Positions 56,056-64,000 of a stretch of DNA of 64,000 bases are shown here, piece by piece. Source of the stretch: Marinilabilia salmonicolor (GTDB lineage: Bacteria; Bacteroidota; Bacteroidia; Bacteroidales; Marinilabiliaceae); the NCBI RefSeq assembly GCF_003003035.1, contig NZ_PVTS01000002.1, forward strand, positions 248,001 to 312,000. The letters run 5' to 3'. The notes below the pieces were generated by a model. It did not search any database, had not been told where the DNA came from, and saw only the letters and a list, made by a program, of their open reading frames with translations. The position numbers and the translations under genes were made by a program. Positions within the stretch are counted from its first letter, which is position 1. Each line of letters opens with the position of its first letter.

Positions 56056-56208
56056 AGAGTCCGTCTATAAACTAAGCGTTTTTCAAGTGTTTGAACTAGA
56101 AAGTTCAAATTCAAGGCGTGTGAAAAATCTAAACCGCAGAATACTAATGTATTTGAGGATTTAGATTTTGAGCAACAACGCAGAAGTTGGACTTTATAGA
56201 CAAACACT
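56056..56208. mobile_element. MITE-like element, copy 2b
   Basis: 153 bp, directly after copy 2a with AAAT between. Ends AGAGTCCGTCTATAAA and (inverted) AGTGTTTGTCTATAAA. Its hairpin has a different sequence but the same plan: outer stem AAAATCTAAA / TTTAGATTTT (56124-56133 / 56160-56169), inner stem AATAC / GTATT (56140-56144 / 56149-56153), with GCAG and TGAGGA kept. Its right end forms the stop codon of the GH3 gene. Confidence 0.8.
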
Positions 56209-57718
56209 ATTTATTCATCTTCAACAGATCATCAAGATAATCCCGGTTATTGGACAGTCGTGGCACCTTATTTTGACCACCCAGCTTGTTGCGCGATTTC
56301 ATCCAGTCGAAAAACAAGCCTTCCCGTGCTACCACCAAATCAGGAGGATCTAAAGTAATGCCTTTATATCTTTTAGCCTCATAATCACTGTTTACATCCT
56401 GCAACCCCTGATCAAGCGTATCCCGGAATTTCTCCGTCGAATCCGGTGCTTTTTCAAATTCAATAATCCACTGATGGGCTCCTTTACTTCCGGTACTCAT
56501 ATATAACGGACCGGCAGTAAATTCCTTAATAACTGCCCCTGTGGCTGCGCAGGCAGCATCCAAAGCCTTGGTGGCATTGTCAATGATAACCTCCTCTCCA
56601 AAAGCATTGATAAAGTGCTTGGTACGTCCGGAAATAATAAACTTAAAGGGATACCGGTGAGTGAAACGCACCGTATCGCCGATCATGTAACGCCACAATC
56701 CACCATTGGTACTGATTATGATGGCATAGTCCTTATTCAGCTCCACCTCATCGAGGGTCAGTGCTTTGGGATGAGCTTTCCCCACCTCTCCCATCGGAAC
56801 AAACTCAAAAAACACCCCATAATCAAGCATGAGCAACATGGATGAAGACTTCGGATCGTCCTGAATACCGAAAAACCCCTCCGATGCATTGTAGGTCTCC
56901 ATATAATGCATCTTATCGGTAGGGATCAGCTCCTTGTACTGTTGCCTGTAGGGAGTAAAATTAATACCACCATGAATAAAAAGCTCCAGATTGGGCCAAA
57001 TGTCCAACAAGTTCTTTTTTCCTGTTGTATGAAGAATATGCTTGATCAGCACCAGAAACCAGGACGGAACTCCGGCAAGGGAAGTCACATTCTCCTTAGT
57101 GGTGATTTCAGTCATTTTCTCCAGCTTCTCTTCCCACTCTTCCATGAGGGCAACATCGGGACCGGGAGTTTTCAGAAACTGGGTCCAAAAGGGCAGGTTT
57201 TCTATTAGTATGGCGGATAAGTCGCCATAATAGGAATCATTACTGAAATTATTAATCTGATGGCTTCCCCCCAAAGTCAGGGTCTTGCCTGTAAAAACCT
57301 CATTATTCGGATAATTGTCGTTGTACAAGACCAATACATCGCGGCCCCCTCTGAAATGGCAGGACTCCAGGGCAGATTTGGTTACCGGAATGAACTTACT
57401 TTTTGAGGAGGTAGTCCCGGAAGATTTGGCGAACCAGCGCGTTACGCCCGGCCATAAAACATCCTTCTCTCCCTTCTTCAAGCGTTCCACATAAGGTTCG
57501 AAACCTTCGTACCCCTGAACCGGCACACGCTCCTGAAACTGATGAATACTCCGGATATCTGTAAAGCCATGTTCCTTCCCCCACTCTGTATCCCGGGCTT
57601 GTTCAATGAGAGAAAAAAAGACCGATTCCTGCACTTCCATGGGCGCTTTTCGAAAAAGATCGATCTGCGACAACCGTCTGGCATTGAACAGTCCAACAAT
57701 GCTGGGTATAATTGGCAT
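56207..57718 (-). CDS. GH3-family acyl-adenylating enzyme
   Basis: 503 residues from the ATG at 57718 (MPIIPSIVGLFNARRL); the open frame extends 17 codons upstream. Adenylate-forming enzyme of the GH3 type: F-A-K-S-S-G-T-T-S-S-K-S-K-F-I-P (P-loop-like, near 95-110), Y-N-A-S-E-G-F-F-G and a late F-I-N-A-F-G-E-E-V-I. Plant members join amino acids to auxin; bacterial roles are unknown. The TAG stop (56207-56209) is made by the adjacent element's end. Divergent from the CvpA gene. Confidence 0.82.
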   Translation of the reverse strand: MPIIPSIVGLFNARRLSQIDLFRKAPMEVQESVFFSLIEQARDTEWGKEHGFTDIRSIHQFQERVPVQGYEGFEPYVERLKKGEKDVLWPGVTRWFAKSSGTTSSKSKFIPVTKSALESCHFRGGRDVLVLYNDNYPNNEVFTGKTLTLGGSHQINNFSNDSYYGDLSAILIENLPFWTQFLKTPGPDVALMEEWEEKLEKMTEITTKENVTSLAGVPSWFLVLIKHILHTTGKKNLLDIWPNLELFIHGGINFTPYRQQYKELIPTDKMHYMETYNASEGFFGIQDDPKSSSMLLMLDYGVFFEFVPMGEVGKAHPKALTLDEVELNKDYAIIISTNGGLWRYMIGDTVRFTHRYPFKFIISGRTKHFINAFGEEVIIDNATKALDAACAATGAVIKEFTAGPLYMSTGSKGAHQWIIEFEKAPDSTEKFRDTLDQGLQDVNSDYEAKRYKGITLDPPDLVVAREGLFFDWMKSRNKLGGQNKVPRLSNNRDYLDDLLKMNK

Positions 57719-57732
57719 AAAAATGTCTGTTT

Positions 57733-57763
57733 TTTGTTTAGATTGTAAATATAAATAATTTTG
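57733..57763 (+). promoter_or_regulatory. Promoter of the CvpA-like gene
   Basis: TTTG (57733-57736), 19 bp, TAATTTTG (57756-57763): full Bacteroidota consensus, 42 bp before the start codon. It lies just upstream of the divergent GH3 start, supporting the 57718 start for that gene. Confidence 0.7.
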
Positions 57764-57805
57764 CTCCAATCAATCAACCACATCCATCAACACAAACCAT
57801 AAACT

Positions 57806-58336
57806 ATGAGTTATTTCGATATTATCGTGGGGATCCTGCTTATCCTGGCGGGACTCAAAGGGCTCAAAAACGGTCTGGTCAAAGAGCTCGCCGGCCTCAC
57901 AGCTCTGATTCTGGGAATCATATTAGCCGTTCAGCTTTCTGATTTTACAGCCAGTCTGCTTTCCGGATTTTTCCAATCTGACCACATGCCTGTAATCGCT
58001 TTTCTGGTCACTTTTATTGTCGTTGTAGTCGGGGTGCACCTCATTGCTCAACTGCTTCACACTCTTATCAACGCCGTTGCACTGGGAATATTCAACCGAA
58101 TTCTGGGTCTGGCCTTTGGTATCCTCAAGGCCGGCTTCTTCATCAGCATCTTACTGCTTGGTCTGCAGGTTTTCGGGTTGGAAAACTCCGTTGTAACGCC
58201 CAAAGAACAACAACGGTCCAAACTCTACCCGCCGGTAAAAAGTGCCGCTCCTTTTATTTTCGATCTTTTTGAAAAAGATCTGGATGAGTTTTTCCGTCCC
58301 GATAAAGACAATGGGCAAAGCCCTGTGACAGTTTAA
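57806..58336 (+). CDS. CvpA family membrane protein
   Basis: 176 residues with about four membrane helices (residues 4-20, 28-47, 64-86, 103-125) and a polar C-terminal tail. Starts Y-F-D-I-I-V-G-I-L-L-I-L-A-G-L-K-G-L-K-N-G-L, the CvpA pattern. Family members are tied to colicin V production and envelope stress; role here unknown. Strong promoter upstream; the tyrS gene follows with its own -7 box. Confidence 0.82.
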   Translation: MSYFDIIVGILLILAGLKGLKNGLVKELAGLTALILGIILAVQLSDFTASLLSGFFQSDHMPVIAFLVTFIVVVVGVHLIAQLLHTLINAVALGIFNRILGLAFGILKAGFFISILLLGLQVFGLENSVVTPKEQQRSKLYPPVKSAAPFIFDLFEKDLDEFFRPDKDNGQSPVTV

Positions 58337-58370
58337 CCTGATCAGGCAAAACAGGTTCATTTATTATTTG

Positions 58371-58378
58371 TATTTTTG
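58371..58378 (+). promoter_or_regulatory. Putative -7 box for tyrS
   Basis: TATTTTTG matches TAnnTTTG, 50 bp before the start codon. Confidence 0.4.
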
Positions 58379-58428
58379 CCGATTCTAAAGCAAAATCTAT
58401 AATTCCGGATACAGAAAATTTTATAAAT

Positions 58429-59721
58429 ATGAATTTCGTAGAAGAACTGAAATGGCGCGGTATGATTCACGACATCATGCCAGGAACAGAAGAACAACTG
58501 GAAAAAGAAATGACCTCAGCTTATGTGGGTATTGATCCCACAGCCGATTCTTTGCACATCGGACACCTTGTAGGAGTCATGATGTTGCGCCACTTTCAGG
58601 CCGCAGGCCATCAGCCAATTGTGCTTCTCGGTGGAGCTACCGGAATGATTGGTGATCCTTCCATGAAATCTCAGGAAAGAAATCTGCTTGATGAAGAGAC
58701 TCTCCGACATAATCAGGCCTGCCTGAAAGAACAATTAGCCAGCTTTCTTGACTTTGAGACCAACGAGCCCAACAAAGCCCTGATGGTCAACAACTATGAC
58801 TGGATGAAGGAATTCTCTTTTTTGGAGTTCATCCGCGACATTGGTAAACACATCACTGTCAACTACATGATGTCCAAAGACTCCGTGAAGAAACGTCTGG
58901 GCAGTGAATCTCGTGAAGGGCTCTCATTTACCGAGTTTACCTACCAGCTGGTTCAGGGATATGATTTCCTGCATCTTTACAACCAAAAAGGCTGTAAATT
59001 ACAAATGGGCGGTTCCGATCAGTGGGGAAACATCACGACAGGTACAGAACTTATCCGCAGAAAAACAGGAGGCGAGGCGTTTGCCCTTACCTGTCCGCTG
59101 ATTACCAAAGCCGACGGAGGAAAATTTGGTAAAACGGAATCCGGGAATGTTTGGCTAGACCCCGAACGCACCAGTCCTTATGCCTTTTATCAGTTCTGGC
59201 TGAATACCTCAGATACCGACGCGGAAAAATACATCAAAATCTTCACACTCCTTTCTAAAGAAGAAGTTGAAGCCCTGGTTGCTGAACATCAGGAAGCCCC
59301 TCACATGCGCAAACTACAGAAGCGACTGGCCGAAATCGTAACCGAACTGGTACACGGCAAAGAAGCTCTGGAAACTGCCATTGAAGCATCACAGATTCTT
59401 TTCGGGAAAGCAGTTACCAATACGCTTCGAAAACTGGACGAAAAAACGCTTTTGGCGGTATTTGACGGAGTTCCAACTTTCAACATCAGCAAAAATGAAC
59501 TAACCGCCGGCATCGGTATCATGGATTTGGTAGCTGAAAAAACCCAGGCATTGCCCAGTAAGGGCGAGGCTCGCCGAACCATCAAAGGTGGAGGTTTGGG
59601 ACTCAATAAAGAGAAAGTAACATCCGACGATCTGGTTGTCACCACCGACGACCTGCTCAACGAAAAGTACCTACTGATACAAAAGGGGAAGAAAAACTAT
59701 TTTCTCATCATAGCCGAATAA
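58429..59721 (+). CDS. tyrS: Tyrosyl-tRNA synthetase
   Basis: 430 residues. Class I signature HIGH (43-46) and KFGKT (232-236, the KMSKS counterpart of this TyrRS branch), with Q-L-V-Q-G-Y-D-F near 173-180 and G-G-S-D-Q-W-G-N (194-201) for tyrosine binding. A C-terminal S4 RNA-binding domain ends the protein (about 365-430). It precedes the CPBP gene by 11 bp, so these are likely co-transcribed. Confidence 0.93.
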   Translation: MNFVEELKWRGMIHDIMPGTEEQLEKEMTSAYVGIDPTADSLHIGHLVGVMMLRHFQAAGHQPIVLLGGATGMIGDPSMKSQERNLLDEETLRHNQACLKEQLASFLDFETNEPNKALMVNNYDWMKEFSFLEFIRDIGKHITVNYMMSKDSVKKRLGSESREGLSFTEFTYQLVQGYDFLHLYNQKGCKLQMGGSDQWGNITTGTELIRRKTGGEAFALTCPLITKADGGKFGKTESGNVWLDPERTSPYAFYQFWLNTSDTDAEKYIKIFTLLSKEEVEALVAEHQEAPHMRKLQKRLAEIVTELVHGKEALETAIEASQILFGKAVTNTLRKLDEKTLLAVFDGVPTFNISKNELTAGIGIMDLVAEKTQALPSKGEARRTIKGGGLGLNKEKVTSDDLVVTTDDLLNEKYLLIQKGKKNYFLIIAE

Positions 59722-59732
59722 ATCCGGATACC

Positions 59733-60635
59733 ATGAAGGAAATGTGGAGTCATTTGGGCGGGTTTGGAAAACTACTGGTCACTGTACTGTTGGTCTTTAC
59801 CAGCTTTATGGTCTTTTCCCTGATTGCACTGCTGGCAGCACTTCCTTTCTCGGATGGACTTTCGTTGCTCAGCGGTCCGCAAGCACCACTGTCAACCGGG
59901 ATGCTTCGCTATTTCCAGATTGTACAAAGTATATCTGTATTTATCATCCCGTCATTGCTGGCGGGATTGCTTTTTTGGGGGCATCTTACCCGCGGAATCG
60001 GGTTCACTCAGCCCCGTGCAGTGTCAATCATATTCAGCCTGCTCATTATTGTGGCTTCACAACCACTGGTAAGCTACCTTGGCATCTGGAACAGCTCCAT
60101 GCAATTACCGGACATGCTCCGGGGACTTGAGCAATGGATGGCCCGGTCGGAAGAAAATGCGGCAGATTTTATTTTTCAGATACTGGACACGGACGATCCG
60201 GCCATTCTATTACTGAATATTCTGATGATTGCCATTCTCCCGGCACTGGGTGAAGAGATGCTTTTCAGGGGTGTTTTACAACCCATTTTTGGAGAGTGGT
60301 TCCGAAACAATCATTTAGCAATACTGGTAACAGCTTTTCTTTTCAGCGCCATACACCTGCAATTTTTCACTTTTATGCCCCGGTTTTTCCTTGGTCTGGC
60401 ATTGGGATATTTAATGGTTTGGAGCAGGAACCTGTGGTACCCGATCGCAGGGCATTTTGCCAACAACTTTCTGTCTTTGGTGATCTTTTATTTCTACCGG
60501 CACACACATCCTGAAATCAATCCAATGGAGCCCGACGCTGAAATGCTGTCACCGGTGTGGCTTCTGCCATCAATAATACTGCTGTTTTGGCTTTCCTGGT
60601 CATTTTTCCGGAAGGAAAATTCACTTAAATCCTGA
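59733..60635 (+). CDS. CPBP family intramembrane metalloprotease
   Basis: 300 residues, about eight membrane segments. The CAAX-protease-like motifs are complete: E-E-M-L-F-R (Glu174, Glu175, Arg179), F-S-A-I-H (His208) and G-H-F-A-N-N (His241). Members cleave or protect membrane proteins and include bacteriocin-immunity proteins. It follows tyrS closely and ends at a terminator. Confidence 0.85.
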   Translation: MKEMWSHLGGFGKLLVTVLLVFTSFMVFSLIALLAALPFSDGLSLLSGPQAPLSTGMLRYFQIVQSISVFIIPSLLAGLLFWGHLTRGIGFTQPRAVSIIFSLLIIVASQPLVSYLGIWNSSMQLPDMLRGLEQWMARSEENAADFIFQILDTDDPAILLLNILMIAILPALGEEMLFRGVLQPIFGEWFRNNHLAILVTAFLFSAIHLQFFTFMPRFFLGLALGYLMVWSRNLWYPIAGHFANNFLSLVIFYFYRHTHPEINPMEPDAEMLSPVWLLPSIILLFWLSWSFFRKENSLKS

Positions 60636-60646
60636 TATAAGAGCAC

Positions 60647-60682
60647 AAAAAAACGTCCACCGAAATTCCGGGGACGTTTTTT
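60647..60682. terminator. Bidirectional terminator
   Basis: AAAAAACGTCC / GGACGTTTTTT stem; it separates the CPBP gene (plus) and frr (minus). Confidence 0.85.
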
Positions 60683-60701
60683 ATCGATTTGGCGGATTTT
60701 T

Positions 60702-61265
60702 CTATACAGTCATAATATCCTTCTCTTTCTTCTCAAGCAGGTCATCTACTTTCTTCGTAAAGTTATCCGTTAGTTTCTGAACCTGATCTTCGGCATCTTT
60801 TTCCATATCTTCAGGCAGGCCGTCTTTCTTCAATTTTTTCAGATCATTCATAACATCACGACGCGCGTTTCGGATACTGATGCGGGCTTCTTCACCCTCC
60901 TTTTTCACCTGCTTAACAAGTCCCTGACGACGTTCTTCGGTGAGAGGCGGAATATTTATACGAACCAACTCACCATTGTTATCCGGATTAAGCCCTAAAT
61001 TGGCATTCATGATGGCCTTTTCTATGGGGCCGATCATACCGCGCTCCCAGGGCTGAACAGCAATGGTCCGGGGATCCGGTGTGTTAACACTGGCCACCTG
61101 CTGCAAAGGTGTCATGGAACCGTAATAATCAACCATTATTCCATCCAGCATTTTGGGGTTTGCTTTACCTGCACGGACTTTACCCAGTTCCCGGTCCAGA
61201 TGGTCGATGGCTTTTTGCATATTTTCTTCTGCGCTTTCCAGCAAAATTTGAACATCATCTTCCAT
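60702..61265 (-). CDS. frr: Ribosome recycling factor
   Basis: 187 residues. Clear RRF sequence: M-Q-K-A-I-D-H-L-D-R-E-L-G-K-V-R-A-G-K-A-N near the start, Y-Y-G-S-M-T-P-L-Q-Q-V-A, and R-I-N-I-P-P-L-T-E-E-R-R. It splits post-termination ribosomes with EF-G. pyrH, its usual upstream neighbour, is not here; an alpha/beta hydrolase gene is upstream instead. Confidence 0.95.
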   Translation of the reverse strand: MEDDVQILLESAEENMQKAIDHLDRELGKVRAGKANPKMLDGIMVDYYGSMTPLQQVASVNTPDPRTIAVQPWERGMIGPIEKAIMNANLGLNPDNNGELVRINIPPLTEERRQGLVKQVKKEGEEARISIRNARRDVMNDLKKLKKDGLPEDMEKDAEDQVQKLTDNFTKKVDDLLEKKEKDIMTV

Positions 61266-61443
61266 GATTATAAAAGTATTGGTTGGTAAAAAATTAATTT
61301 CTTATTCTTTAATTGTCAACAAAAATATAAAACTTTGGAACATTACGAAACAACAGACACTTTATCAGTCAGGGAAATCTGCTGTTTGTGCCCTGGATAA
61401 GCCACTACTCCGATGTAGCCACAAATACCTATATCAGAACAAA

Positions 61444-62226
61444 TTACTTTTCCAAAAACTGCTTTGCCACTTCCAGCGAAGCCTCGGGAACTTCGAGAAA
61501 AGAAGCATGACCACAACCGGTGAAATGGCAGTGAGCCATCTGGGGATATTCCAACAAAAGAGTTTTGTAATAATCTGCCGGCATAAACGGATCATCACTT
61601 CCGGTAATCAATAAAACATCTTGCATTTTTTGTTTCATCAACTCCCCATAATCCGATCGGTTCATTATGGCCTCAAGGGTTTTTATCATTCCTTCGGCGG
61701 GACACCTGTCAGCTTCGGCTTTCAGTTTCCGCCCCATATCCGCAAGACGCTCTCTGTTTTCGGGTGCAAACATCGAAGGACCCACACTTTTTATCAACAA
61801 AGACTTTCTGCCTTTCCGAATTAATTCTATTTGCCTTTTGCGTCGTTCAATCTGAACGGGACTATCCGTCATTGGCGTGGAATGCAACAAAACAACCTTG
61901 CCAATTCGCCGGGGATAGAGAAGTGCCATTTCCAGGGCAAGATATCCCCCCATGGAATGCCCAATAATATGGACGAGTCCGTTGGATGCTTGATGCTGAC
62001 CTATAACATCCATCAAATGCGCAGCCCAGTGAGGGAACATTTCCCCAGCCTCCCAGGCAGGTGTGCTTCCATGTCCAGGCAAGTCCGGAATATACAATGA
62101 TCCGTTCAGGGCCATTTTTTCAGCCCAGGGAAGCCAGACGCCGCCATTTTCCAGAAAACCATGCAGAAACAAAAAAGCGGACTCTGTCTTTTCTGCCCTG
62201 TGGTATAAATGCATCGTATAATCCAT
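61444..62226 (-). CDS. Alpha/beta hydrolase
   Basis: 260 residues. Nucleophile elbow GHSMGGY (Ser91), oxyanion H-G-F near 22, late Asp in G-S-D-D-P-F-M-P and His in G-C-G-H-A-S-F. It resembles BioH/MenH-type and other small esterases; no specific substrate can be given. Same strand as frr and as the 3' end gene. Confidence 0.82.
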   Translation of the reverse strand: MDYTMHLYHRAEKTESAFLFLHGFLENGGVWLPWAEKMALNGSLYIPDLPGHGSTPAWEAGEMFPHWAAHLMDVIGQHQASNGLVHIIGHSMGGYLALEMALLYPRRIGKVVLLHSTPMTDSPVQIERRKRQIELIRKGRKSLLIKSVGPSMFAPENRERLADMGRKLKAEADRCPAEGMIKTLEAIMNRSDYGELMKQKMQDVLLITGSDDPFMPADYYKTLLLEYPQMAHCHFTGCGHASFLEVPEASLEVAKQFLEK

Positions 62227-62594
62227 TACGGCAAAAATAACGAAATAAACTTTCTCCAGGGATTATTCACTTTTGCCATGACTTGCCACCAAGATGATAA
62301 GGTCACTAATTAGTGACTGTCTGTAAACTAAGTAAAACTTCTCAAGTTCGCTGTGTCGGTCCAGAAGGTTTCGTTTACAAGGCTTGCCATTAGCGGAAAT
62401 GCGGAGTTTACTAAAGTAAATGAGTAATTTCCGCTAATGGCGTAACGTAGTAAACGGGACTTTATGGACGGACACTAATTACAAGGTGGATGGACAAAAA
62501 AAGACTCATGGAATGCAAAGAGGAGACAACCCTTTATCCAGGCGTCTTTGCACTCCGATGAGCCTCTGTATATGATTCCTGAGAAATCCAATCC
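62227..62594. other. 368-bp gap holding MITE-like copy 3
   Basis: No gene. The element at 62312-62476 fills the middle; the sides are unremarkable. Confidence 0.6.
62312..62476. mobile_element. MITE-like element, copy 3
   Basis: 165 bp. Ends AGTGACTGTCTGTAAA and (inverted) AGTGTCCGTCCATAAA, flanked by AATT on both sides (62308-62311 and 62477-62480) within a shared CACTAATT. Outer hairpin stem is 15 bp, GCCATTAGCGGAAAT / ATTTCCGCTAATGGC (62386-62400 / 62427-62441); inner stem TTTACT / AGTAAA (62407-62412 / 62415-62420). Confidence 0.85.
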
Positions 62595-64000
62595 TTAACG
62601 CGAAACTATCAGTTCCGGTTTTTTAGAGCGTGCTTTCACAATCCCGAATTCGGAACTGAATTTCTCAATGTATTCCATAAACAATGGGATTCTTCTCACT
62701 GTATAACCACAGTCATTCTTGAATGGAACACACCGGATTTCTGTAAACACCGACCCTTTTTCAGTAACAACAATCACCTTTATGGGAACTTCCATCTCTT
62801 TTCCCGAATTGGATGATAAAGTAAGATAATTACCGGAAGTTTTATATTCAAAGACTTCACCCTGCACACGAACTTCACCTTCAGTTTCCGGCTTAAGTCC
62901 ATGTCCGTCAACCGACCAATTGACTGAAGAAACAACGGCATCTCCATCCACCGAAGCCCGAAAATGACCAGTTTTACTTTTTCTTTCCGGAACCCTTCTT
63001 TCCAGCCAATCCCCAACTGCTTTATGGTAATCCAAAAATTGCTTATCGAGTGTTAATGCTTCACCATAAAGAGGTTCTAATTTAGCATCAACTGCTGGTA
63101 TCGCGCTTTTTAAAGCTACCTGCAGGCCCTGCTTTTCATCAACACGCTCGCTTCTGATTGCTTCAACTTTATCAATTAAATCCAGTGACTTGTCATCAAA
63201 TTCCAGCTGTACCTTTTCCCTAAAGTGACTGTTTAGTTCAGCGGCAGAGGTATAGTTAATTTCAGCCACCTCAAAATTCGCCCATGCAGGCCGGCATCTG
63301 AAAGACCCGACAATGCGCACCGTTGACGACTCCATTTGATAAGTACGATAACGAATGTAATAATTCGAATCATCCACATGATATATCTGAAAAAGACTCA
63401 GACACCCATCAGAAGTTTTTGCCCCAAATACTCTTCGGGAACAAACATACTTATCTTCAATCCATGGCAGCGGAAAATCTACATATACCGCAACCTGATC
63501 AAAAGGAACCTCATTAACCTCTCCATATGTCAACCGATACAGATGAAATCTTCTGGCTTTTGAAAAATCAGGCAACCTGCCGGCACCAAGTGATGTTCCA
63601 CAAAGGGTTTTCATCTTTCGCCCCACATGAGTGCCCTCTAATTGAAATTCAGCTCCGCTAAAGTTGCTGCTTTTCACAATTCCGTTATCCAAATCCAGGA
63701 AATAACCATTTCGAAGGGTCAGATTGCCTTCCGATTTAACTTCTGCATATTCCTCCGGAAACAAGTCATAGGTAATCGTCAGGTCATCAATAAAGGCCCG
63801 GTCAAGTACATTTCCCACACCAACCAGAGGAACTGTTACTCCTGCCCCTCCGATTGCATCCGTTACCTGGCCAGCAATATTACTTACTGTGGATTCTATC
63901 ACAGATTGGGCAATCCACAATATCAAAGGAATCAATATGGCACCCACAATTGATGAAATGACTCCAATCAGGATACCGCCAAGAGCTCCCAGGATTCCAC
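62595..64000 (-). CDS. Unrecognised membrane-anchored protein, 5' end outside the window
   Basis: The reading frame is open to the window edge, so the true start lies beyond 64000; a GTG at 63947 is only the first start-like codon. Visible: glycine-rich hydrophobic segments (G-I-L-G-A-L-G-G-I-L-I-G, then a helix around I-P-L-I-L-W-I-A-Q), then about 400 soluble, beta-rich residues with D-R-A-F-I-D-D-L-T-I-T-Y-D-L, several aromatic motifs and C-R-P/R-C pairs (RCVPFKNDCGY). No family recognised with confidence; a lipid-binding TULIP-like protein (P47-type) is one untested idea. Confidence 0.5.
   Translation of the reverse strand, partial: GILGALGGILIGVISSIVGAILIPLILWIAQSVIESTVSNIAGQVTDAIGGAGVTVPLVGVGNVLDRAFIDDLTITYDLFPEEYAEVKSEGNLTLRNGYFLDLDNGIVKSSNFSGAEFQLEGTHVGRKMKTLCGTSLGAGRLPDFSKARRFHLYRLTYGEVNEVPFDQVAVYVDFPLPWIEDKYVCSRRVFGAKTSDGCLSLFQIYHVDDSNYYIRYRTYQMESSTVRIVGSFRCRPAWANFEVAEINYTSAAELNSHFREKVQLEFDDKSLDLIDKVEAIRSERVDEKQGLQVALKSAIPAVDAKLEPLYGEALTLDKQFLDYHKAVGDWLERRVPERKSKTGHFRASVDGDAVVSSVNWSVDGHGLKPETEGEVRVQGEVFEYKTSGNYLTLSSNSGKEMEVPIKVIVVTEKGSVFTEIRCVPFKNDCGYTVRRIPLFMEYIEKFSSEFGIVKARSKKPELIVSR

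Overview
The window looks like chromosomal DNA of a member of the Bacteroidota, most likely class Bacteroidia. Evidence: several promoters match the Bacteroidota form (TTTG, about 19 bases, then TAnnTTTG); there are BACON domains, DUF3857/transglutaminase proteins, a DUF6377 regulator, a DUF4834 protein, a GH3-type adenylating enzyme, WG-repeat proteins and many secreted or lipoprotein carbohydrate enzymes. No phage, conjugative element or intact insertion sequence is visible. The 3' part of the last gene is present, but its 5' end lies beyond base 64000.
Layout. 1-4.4 kb: a BACON/glucuronoyl esterase, then two tandem outer-membrane barrel paralogues. 4.7-10.9 kb: a five-gene minus-strand surface-polysaccharide operon (deacetylase, nitroreductase-like protein, pyruvyl transferase, glycosyltransferase, flippase). 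11.4-15.8 kb: an AspT/YidE-type transporter, penicillin-binding protein 1C and a small Cys-rich protein. 15.9-19.9 kb: a NYN/LOTUS protein and two DEAD-box RNA helicases. 19.9-25.1 kb: two DUF3857 paralogues, one broken by a stop, and a lone sulfur-binding/HNH nuclease. 25.3-31 kb: tRNA-Arg(CCT), a GH20 hexosaminidase, a PLP-fold aminotransferase that lacks its PLP lysine, recO and tRNA-Leu(CAA). 31-40 kb: SulP, dCMP deaminase, CtpA protease, DUF4834, ilvE, TauE/SafE, a broken HEPN/MNT pair, tcdA and a TatD-like hydrolase. 40-48.6 kb: a giant alpha-2-macroglobulin, a CE2 esterase and a DUF6377 regulator. 48.8-64 kb: transporters, nagA, a deoxynucleoside kinase, GH3, CvpA, tyrS, a CPBP protease, frr, an alpha/beta hydrolase and an unrecognised membrane-anchored protein.
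The least expected content is between genes. Four copies (plus one solo end) of a 150-200 bp non-coding element have terminal inverted repeats, short target duplications and a nested hairpin whose two stems change sequence between copies while staying paired. Two copies end inside the stop codon of the neighbouring gene. A second, palindrome-rich REP-like family occurs at four places, one carrying a 43-bp perfect palindrome. Three genes carry lesions readable directly from the sequence: nonsense codons in a DUF3857 gene and in hepT, and loss of two cofactor-binding residues in the aminotransferase. All family calls come from reading motifs by eye; no database search was run.
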